Shown piece after piece: positions 10,987 to 15,620 of a stretch of 15,620 bases of DNA (positions within the stretch are counted from its first letter, which is position 1; each line of letters starts with the position of its first letter). The notes below the pieces were generated by a model that had not been told where the DNA came from, ran no database searches, and worked only from the letters and a program-made list of their open reading frames with translations. The stretch covers positions 1-15,620 of the forward strand of contig CAYGBM010000039.1 in the NCBI GenBank assembly GCA_964348225.1, given 5' to 3'. The translations under genes and the position numbers were made by a program. The stretch is from CAYGBM01 sp964348225 (GTDB lineage Bacteria; Patescibacteriota; Minisyncoccia; Minisyncoccales; CG1-02-41-26).

Positions 10987-13233
10987 ATGCTTGCTAAGGT
11001 TTACAATCCAAAAGAAACTGAAGAAAGAATCTACAAGTTTTGGGAAAAAGCAGGGGTTTTTAAAGCAAAGATTGTTAAAAGCAAAAAACCTTTTACTATT
11101 CTTTTGCCACCTCCCAATGCCAACAACCCGCTTCATATAGGGCATGCTCTTTACGTGGTTGAAGACATTCTTTGTAGATGGCACCGGTTAAAAGGCGACC
11201 CAACCTTGTTTTTGCCAGGCACCGACCATGCTGGCATTGAAAGCCAGTATGTTTTTGAAAAAGAGTTGAGGAAAAAGGGCAAAAGCCGTTTTGATTTTGA
11301 CAGAGAAACACTTTACAAAATGCTCCAAGACTTTGTTGACAAAAACCGAGGAATTGCCAAAGAACAGATGAAAAGACTGGGCTTTAGCTTAGACTGGTCG
11401 CGGGAAAGATATACTTTAGACCCCAATATTTTAAATACTGTTTTTGAAACATTCAAAAAGCTCCATAAAGACGGCTTGATTTACCGAGAGGAGAGGCCAG
11501 TTAATTACTGCCCAAAATGCGGCACTGCCTTTTCTGAATTAGAAGTTGTTTATAAAGAAAGAAAAGACCCGCTTTATTATATGAAATATGGGCCCTTTGT
11601 GATAGCCACTGTAAGGCCTGAAACAAAGTTCGGCGACACAGCAGTGGCTGTTAATCCCAAGGACAAACGTTATCAAAAATGGGTTGGTAAAGAATTCAAA
11701 TATCTGTCGCTTATTGGGCCCCGAAAAATGAAGGTGGTGGCTGACGAAGCTGTTGATCCGGATTTTGGCACAGGCGTTGTTAAGGTAACCCCTGCTCACG
11801 ACCCCAATGATTTTGAAATTGCAAAAAGGCATAACCTAGAGATTTTAAAGGTGATTGACCTTGATGGAAAGTTAAACAAAAACACTGGCAGGTTTGCTGG
11901 CTTGTCAATAAATAAAGCAAGAGAAAAGGTGGTGGAAGAGTTAAAGAAAAGGGGGGATTTGGTTAAGGTTGATGAAAATTATGTTCACCGGGTAGGCACT
12001 TGCTACCGGTGCAAACATACTATTGAACCGGTGCTTTTGCCCCAATGGTTTGTCAGAATTGCTCCTTTAGCTGAACCTGCCATTAAAGCAGTTAAAACCG
12101 GTAAAACAAAGATTATCCCCAAGAGATTTGAAAAGCTCTATCTCCATTGGATGAAAAATATTAAAGATTGGAATGTAAGCCGGCAGATTGTTTGGGGGCC
12201 TCAGATTCCAGCTTGGTATTGTTTGGAGTGCAATTCTGATATTGTTTTAGATTTTATTGACAAAGACAAAAAAGGGGTTTCAGGTAAATACAAAGCCCTA
12301 AAGAAGAAATACAGCTTTTCAGAAATTAAAAAGGGCTTGCAACAGCTTACAGCCCCCAAAAATGCTGTTTATTCTTTAAACAACAAACCCTGTAAAAAAT
12401 GCAAGGGTAAGAATATTTTACAAGAAACCGACACCTTTGACACCTGGTTTTCTTCTGGGCAATGGCCCCTGACCACGCTTGGCTTTCCCAACAGTGCTGA
12501 CTTTAAATATTTTTATCCTACCTCTGTTTTAGATACTATGTGGGATATTCTTTTCTTTTGGGTAGCAAGAATGCTCATGTTAGGAATTTACAGAGTCAAA
12601 AAAGTACCCTTTAAAATAGCTCATATGCACTCAAGAGTGGTTGACAAAAAAGGGCAGAAAATGAGCAAAAGCCGGGGCAATGTTATAAATCCTATGGATA
12701 TGGTAGAGAAATACGGCGCTGATGCTTTGCGAATGGCTTTGGTTTTTGCTTCATCTCCTGGCAGCGATATCTGTATAGATGATGATAGGGTGCGAGCAAT
12801 GCGCAACTTTGGCAATAAAATCTGGAATGCTGCCAGATTTGTTTTACAAGAAGGCTCGGAATCAAAAGTCAAAAGTCAAAAGTCAAAAATACAAATCAAA
12901 AATCAAAACCTAAGAGTCAGCCACAAAGATGACAAGTGGATATTAAGGGAACTGAATAAAGTTTCTAAGAAAGTGAACCTCAACCTTGAGAGGTTTCGTT
13001 TTGACTGGACTTCCCAAGCAATCTATCAATTTTTCTGGCATAGTTTTTGCGACAAATATATTGAAATGACTAAAAAAAGGAGGAAGGAAGCTCAACCTGT
13101 TTTATTGGAGGTTCTCAAAAAATCGCTTATTTTAATCCATCCCTTTATGCCCTTTATCACTGAAGAAATTTACCAACGGTTACCCCTGAAAAACAAAAAG
13201 AAATCTCTAATGCTTGAAACCTGGCCTGAATGA
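10987..13233 (+). CDS. valS: Valyl-tRNA synthetase
   Basis: Class I synthetase that charges tRNA-Val. Signatures: HIGH at residues 50-53, GTDHAGIESQ (ValRS form), a CPKCG zinc site after NYCP, the editing domain with ATVRPET and FGTGVVKVTPAHDPNDF, and KMSKS at 558-562. It is 748 residues, against 880-950 in B. subtilis and E. coli, because it stops after the anticodon-binding helical domain (LMLETWPE) and lacks the C-terminal coiled-coil arm. Two oddities: WGPQIPAWYC where WGHQIP or WGHRIP is usual, and a heptamer-encoded insertion (626-641, SKVKSQKSK...) at the start of the anticodon-binding domain. The second zinc-ribbon-like part (YCLEC...CKKC) is intact. It heads a probable operon with the membrane protease gene 29 bases on. 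Confidence 0.96.
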   Translation: MLAKVYNPKETEERIYKFWEKAGVFKAKIVKSKKPFTILLPPPNANNPLHIGHALYVVEDILCRWHRLKGDPTLFLPGTDHAGIESQYVFEKELRKKGKSRFDFDRETLYKMLQDFVDKNRGIAKEQMKRLGFSLDWSRERYTLDPNILNTVFETFKKLHKDGLIYREERPVNYCPKCGTAFSELEVVYKERKDPLYYMKYGPFVIATVRPETKFGDTAVAVNPKDKRYQKWVGKEFKYLSLIGPRKMKVVADEAVDPDFGTGVVKVTPAHDPNDFEIAKRHNLEILKVIDLDGKLNKNTGRFAGLSINKAREKVVEELKKRGDLVKVDENYVHRVGTCYRCKHTIEPVLLPQWFVRIAPLAEPAIKAVKTGKTKIIPKRFEKLYLHWMKNIKDWNVSRQIVWGPQIPAWYCLECNSDIVLDFIDKDKKGVSGKYKALKKKYSFSEIKKGLQQLTAPKNAVYSLNNKPCKKCKGKNILQETDTFDTWFSSGQWPLTTLGFPNSADFKYFYPTSVLDTMWDILFFWVARMLMLGIYRVKKVPFKIAHMHSRVVDKKGQKMSKSRGNVINPMDMVEKYGADALRMALVFASSPGSDICIDDDRVRAMRNFGNKIWNAARFVLQEGSESKVKSQKSKIQIKNQNLRVSHKDDKWILRELNKVSKKVNLNLERFRFDWTSQAIYQFFWHSFCDKYIEMTKKRRKEAQPVLLEVLKKSLILIHPFMPFITEEIYQRLPLKNKKKSLMLETWPE
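12862..12909 (+). repeat. Heptamer array TCAAAAG in valS
   Basis: Three perfect TCAAAAG units followed by TCAAAAA, a 6-base TACAAA, TCAAAAA and TCAAAAC. The array starts in frame at codon 626 and adds 16 residues of Ser/Lys/Gln-rich sequence between the catalytic core and the anticodon-binding domain. Confidence 0.85.
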
Positions 13234-13262
13234 AAGCAACCATTAGGAATTAGAAATTTTTT

Positions 13263-14027
13263 ATGACTTACCTTCTCTATCTTTTAGGTTTTTTGCCCAG
13301 TATTATTTGGCTTTTCTTTTATCTTAGAAAGGATGCCCATCCTGAGTCGAACTCAATGATTGTGAGAATTTTCTTTTTCGGCATTTTGAGTGCTTTTCTG
13401 GCCATTGCTTTAGAGATGGTTTTCCACAAAGCATCAGAATTTCTTGATAAGCGACAAGTTCTGAATTCGCTTTTTGCTTTTTTCCTCAACAGGTCTTTAA
13501 CTGAAAAATCCCAAGTAATCATAAATACCCTTCTTATAATTTTCCTGGGCGGAGCTTTAATTGAAGAATACTGCAAGTATTTAGTGGTGAGACTTGGCGT
13601 TTTCCGAAACCGCGAACTAGACGAACCACCAGACATCCTTCTTTATATGATTATCTCAGGGCTAGGATTTGCTGCCTTGGAAAATATTTTGGTTCTTGGC
13701 AATATCCATCCAACACTAACTGCTGTTGAAGCTTTCCGGGTGATGGGCTGGCGGTTTATTTCAGCCACCTTTTTGCACGCTTTGTGCTCGGGTGTTATTG
13801 GATATTTCTTGGCTCTGTCTTTTCTCAATATCCGCAAAAGAAGAAAATACTTCCTTATAGGGTTGGGAATAGCTGTGGCTTTGCATGGAATCTATAATTG
13901 GTCTATAATAGTAATAGAGACTCCAGCAAAAATTATTTTACCTCTGGTAATTTTAATAGCTCTTAGTTGTTTTGTTTCATTTAGTTTTAAAAAACTCAAA
14001 AGGTTAAAAAGTGTGTGTAAGTTGTAA
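13263..14027 (+). CDS. PrsW-family intramembrane metalloprotease
   Basis: A 254-residue polytopic membrane protein of the PrsW/M82 type. The family signature is clear: IEEYCKY with Glu101, Glu102 and Lys105, then FAALENIL with Glu140, LHALCSG with His172 and LHGIYNW with His208, all in or beside predicted membrane helices. In Bacillus subtilis PrsW cleaves the anti-sigma factor RsiW; the target here is unknown. I count about seven or eight hydrophobic segments, and a basic C-terminal tail (SFKKLKRLKSVCKL). The ATG at 13263 is 29 bases after valS and 7 bases separate its stop from hsp20, so it is in an operon; only a weak AGGA lies upstream. Position beside Hsp20 fits envelope or protein-stress functions, which is inference. 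Confidence 0.9.
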   Translation: MTYLLYLLGFLPSIIWLFFYLRKDAHPESNSMIVRIFFFGILSAFLAIALEMVFHKASEFLDKRQVLNSLFAFFLNRSLTEKSQVIINTLLIIFLGGALIEEYCKYLVVRLGVFRNRELDEPPDILLYMIISGLGFAALENILVLGNIHPTLTAVEAFRVMGWRFISATFLHALCSGVIGYFLALSFLNIRKRRKYFLIGLGIAVALHGIYNWSIIVIETPAKIILPLVILIALSCFVSFSFKKLKRLKSVCKL

Positions 14028-14034
14028 AAATATT

Positions 14035-14589
14035 ATGTCTTTTTTCAAAAAATTAAAAAAAGATGTTGAGCAAGAAGAAGAAACGGGAAAGAACGTAGAA
14101 AATATTGAACAGAAAATACTGGAAAAAAATGTCCCCAAAAAAGCGAAAGAAAAAGCCAGCAAAAAAAGCTCCAGCAGCAAACTAAAAACCGTTGAAAAGG
14201 GAAAAATTTCTTTAAGCGCTTCTAAAAAATCTTCCTCTGATTGGCTGAAGGCTCCTGGCCAATTAGCAGTTGATGTTTATCAATCAGATTCTGATTTTTG
14301 CATTCAAGCTCCTATCGGCGGAATTGACCCCGAAGACATAGACATCTCTGTTGAAAACGAAATGCTGGTATTAAAGGGAGAGAGAAAAGAGCCAGAAGCA
14401 GAAAAAGAAAAAAGCTATTTTTACCAAGAATGCTACTGGGGGCCGTTTTCAAGGCAAATCATTCTACCAGAAGACATTGACCTTGAAAGAACCAAAGCCT
14501 TTCTACGCAAGGGAATTTTAACGATTAAAATCCCCAAGGTGAAAAAAGTGAAGAAAAAAACCATTGCTGTTGAAGAAGAAGGGTTTTGA
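14035..14589 (+). CDS. Small heat shock protein (Hsp20)
   Basis: A 184-residue ATP-independent holdase. The alpha-crystallin domain covers about residues 74-175: GQLAVDVYQSDSDFCIQAPI, ISVENEMLVLKGERK, the dimerisation loop with YFYQECYWGPFSRQIILP, and the conserved GILTIKIPK near the end. Before it lies an unusually long lysine/glutamate/serine-rich N-terminal region (about 70 residues), probably disordered. I chose ATG at 14035, seven bases after the protease stop; the frame is open from a GTG at 14011, but that would overlap the previous gene and add an unrelated MCVSCKNI. No SD is present. It is the last gene before the terminator at 14657. Confidence 0.93.
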   Translation: MSFFKKLKKDVEQEEETGKNVENIEQKILEKNVPKKAKEKASKKSSSSKLKTVEKGKISLSASKKSSSDWLKAPGQLAVDVYQSDSDFCIQAPIGGIDPEDIDISVENEMLVLKGERKEPEAEKEKSYFYQECYWGPFSRQIILPEDIDLERTKAFLRKGILTIKIPKVKKVKKKTIAVEEEGF

Positions 14590-14590
14590 T

Positions 14591-14641
14591 TTGATTAGTT
14601 GGTAGTTTTGATTAGTTGGTAGTTCGTAGTTAGTAGTTGGT
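14591..14641 (+). repeat. Intergenic heptamer array AGTTNGT
   Basis: A 17-base unit is repeated exactly twice (14591-14607 and 14608-14624). From 14614 the sequence is four heptamers AGTTGGT, AGTTCGT, AGTTAGT, AGTTGGT. Its reverse complement has the form ACNAACT, the same family as the AACTACA array in tsaD but in opposite orientation. Confidence 0.85.
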
Positions 14642-14656
14642 AGAACGAATTCAAAG

Positions 14657-14679
14657 AAGCCGCTTTGAGCGGCTTTTTT
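14657..14679 (+). terminator. Terminator of the valS-prsW-hsp20 operon
   Basis: AAGCCGCT and AGCGGCTT form a perfect 8-bp stem around TTG, followed by six T residues. Confidence 0.9.
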
Positions 14680-14686
14680 GGATAGA

Positions 14687-14707
14687 TGGTGCCGAGGGTG
14701 GGACTCG
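14687..14707 (-). pseudogene. 3' fragment of a tRNA gene
   Basis: On the minus strand this reads CGAGT, CCCAC, CCTCGGC, A, CCA: half a T loop, the 3' T-stem strand, the 3' acceptor strand, the discriminator and an encoded CCA. Upstream the sequence turns at once into a palindromic element, and no matching 5' acceptor (GCCGAGG) or anticodon arm is present. Notably the four complete tRNAs here lack CCA. It may be a recombination remnant or half of an attachment site. Confidence 0.55.
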
Positions 14708-14747
14708 CCCCATAGCAGTCCCTCGTTTCACTCGGGATGCTACGGGG
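14708..14747. repeat. 40-bp imperfect palindromic element
   Basis: CCCC/GGGG ends, then TAGCA/TGCTA and TCCC/GGGA inner stems with small mismatches and an apical TCGTTTCACTC. It abuts the tRNA fragment on one side and lies about 20 bases from tRNA-Leu on the other. It looks like a REP-type dispersed element. Confidence 0.6.
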
Positions 14748-14767
14748 TAAAAACCCTCAACCCAATA

Positions 14768-14850
14768 TGCCGCGGGAGAGATTCGAACTCTCAACCCATA
14801 AAGGGACATGGTCCTAAGCCATGCGCGTATTCCAGTTCCGCCACCACGGC
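14768..14850 (-). tRNA. tRNA-Leu(TAG)
   Basis: An 83-base class II tRNA with acceptor GCCGTGG/CCGCGGC, the typical leucine D region (GCGGAACTGG...), anticodon stem CATGG/CCATG, loop CTTAGGA with anticodon TAG (CUN codons), variable arm, T arm GAGAG-TTCGAAT-CTCTC and discriminator A73. CCA is not encoded. Confidence 0.95.
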
Positions 14851-14906
14851 AGCTTATCCCTATCTCATTCTCACTTTATCCTTAAAACAGCCGGAAATCA
14901 AGCAAA

Positions 14907-14934
14907 CTGTCCTGCTTTTTGAAAAGCAGGACAG
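14907..14934 (-). terminator. Perfect 13-bp hairpin between pilin and tRNA-Leu
   Basis: CTGTCCTGCTTTT (14907-14919) and AAAAGCAGGACAG (14922-14934) around TG. It lies 130 bases after the pilin stop. On the minus strand only TTTG follows, so termination is uncertain. The rest of 14851-15066 is AT-rich and I see no gene in it. Confidence 0.5.
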
Positions 14935-15066
14935 GGGTTTTCTCAAGGGATAATTTAAGAGAAAACAAATCCAGGAGAAATCAAATCTAATAGCAAGCAA
15001 ATTAAAGAGAAATCTAAAATTATGGTCTTTCTGCTTTAAGGAATAACTAGGATTTCTAGCCTTTAA

Positions 15067-15582
15067 TTACAAACCAATAACTGCTCTGATAATAGCTGGT
15101 ATGGCTTTAGCTAAAACACCAATAACTACACCAACAAGAGCATAAACGATAAACTTTCTTCCCTTGGTGGTTTTCTCTGGATCGCCCGCTGCTGTCATAA
15201 AGGTAATACCACCTATAATAACAAAGATTACTGTTAGAGCTATGAAGATGAAGAAGACCCAATTAGTAACCTGCTCAATAGTGTTTACCAAACAATAGCC
15301 TCCCCAATCTGGGCTAAAAATCCATTTATCCGCATCAGTAGTAGCTAAAGGGTCACTAGGATTAGTTGAGTGCTTGCAATATTTTACATTTTCAGGCCCA
15401 ACAAGATTTTTGGTTACAGTAGTCTCTTCTGTGGTGCCGTCATACCTTAGCACGCTTACGCCTTTTCTCAACTTGCAACACTCAGAAAGCTTGGCTGGGT
15501 CAACCTGACCATTAACCACCATTGGCAAAACCAAAACAGCTAAAATACTGATTAATGTTAAACTTAAAAATAGCTTTTTCAT
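15067..15582 (-). CDS. T4SS-type pilin (VirB2/TrbC-like, CPR form)
   Basis: A 171-residue exported membrane protein. It has a signal peptide (KKLFLSLTLISILAVLVLPMVVNG, cleavage near NGQ), a short extracytoplasmic part with four cysteines (CC, YC, YC) that may form disulfides, and two C-terminal membrane helices (WVFFIFIALTVIFVIIGGITF and FIVYALVGVVIGVLAKAIPA) joined by the loop MTAAGDPEKTTKGRK. This helix-loop-helix with GGITFMTAAGDPEK is the form common in Patescibacteria and resembles VirB2/TrbC pilins, which build secretion or attachment pili; function here is by family only. I chose ATG at 15582; a TTG at 15615 would add MIARELSQHQK. No SD is visible. No other secretion gene lies in the window. 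Confidence 0.8.
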   Translation of the reverse strand: MKKLFLSLTLISILAVLVLPMVVNGQVDPAKLSECCKLRKGVSVLRYDGTTEETTVTKNLVGPENVKYCKHSTNPSDPLATTDADKWIFSPDWGGYCLVNTIEQVTNWVFFIFIALTVIFVIIGGITFMTAAGDPEKTTKGRKFIVYALVGVVIGVLAKAIPAIIRAVIGL

Positions 15583-15620
15583 TTTTTGATGTTGCGAAAG
15601 TTCGCGAGCTATCAATAATG

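Noticed and set aside
14011..14034. GTG start for hsp20
   Set aside because: It overlaps the end of the protease gene; the ATG at 14035 follows the stop closely and gives a normal start.
14678..14953. Plus-strand reading frame of 91 codons
   Set aside because: It runs antisense through tRNA-Leu, the tRNA fragment and the palindromic element.
331..15582. Recoded TGA (code 25) as in Gracilibacteria
   Set aside because: valS and hsp20 end in TGA at family-appropriate positions, and no conserved protein needs TGA read as glycine.

Overview
The window looks like chromosomal DNA of a Patescibacteria/CPR bacterium, probably a Parcubacteria-like lineage. This is inferred from a CPR-style T4SS pilin (two C-terminal membrane helices with a GGITFMTAAGDPEK-type loop), small single-function genes, core genes without Shine-Dalgarno sites, tRNA genes without encoded CCA, and low-complexity insertions inside otherwise conserved housekeeping proteins. 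TGA is a normal stop (valS, hsp20), so the recoded Gracilibacteria/Absconditabacteria type is unlikely. Most genes are about 40% G+C by eye; two orphan genes are visibly richer.

Layout. 1-330 is non-coding with a lone tRNA T-arm-like hairpin. 331-1847 (minus) holds an HExxH putative metalloprotease and a lipoprotein. 2117-2339 is a divergent tRNA-Ser(GCT)/tRNA-Arg(GCG) pair sharing one promoter region. 2460-3356 is a GC-richer orphan gene with a strong SD and its own terminator. 3512-5353 (minus) holds an ATP-grasp ligase, a 64-residue protein with an MCKVCGC start, and an encapsulin-type ferritin-like protein (FLP) with no shell gene beside it. 5486-6450 is a secreted orphan protein behind a structured leader that can hide its SD. 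6606-6833 is a probable free-standing structured RNA with its own promoter, operator-like inverted repeat and terminator. Then come recG, a small membrane protein, tRNA-Glu, tsaD, valS, a PrsW-type membrane protease and Hsp20, closed by a terminator. The end has tRNA-Leu(TAG), a tRNA 3' fragment beside a palindromic element, and the pilin gene.

How the genes relate. valS, prsW and hsp20 are close and co-oriented and probably form one operon. recG and tsaD each have a good promoter whose predicted start lies at or within about three bases of the ATG, so both are probably leaderless. tRNA-Glu and tsaD, and tRNA-Ser and tRNA-Arg, are divergent pairs whose two -35 boxes lie in a single palindrome. 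The three minus-strand genes at 3512-5353 suggest metal binding or storage plus peptide-bond-type ligation.

The most unusual signal is not one gene. It is a set of tandem 7-base repeats (AAATCTA, CAATTTT, AAATTCC, AACTACA, TCAAAAG, AGTTNGT) and GC-rich palindromes inserted in frame into tsaD, valS and recG and also present between genes. In tsaD three of the four heptamer arrays directly abut, or lie within a few bases of, a perfect hairpin. This suggests a paired palindrome-plus-heptamer element that colonises essential genes while keeping the reading frame.
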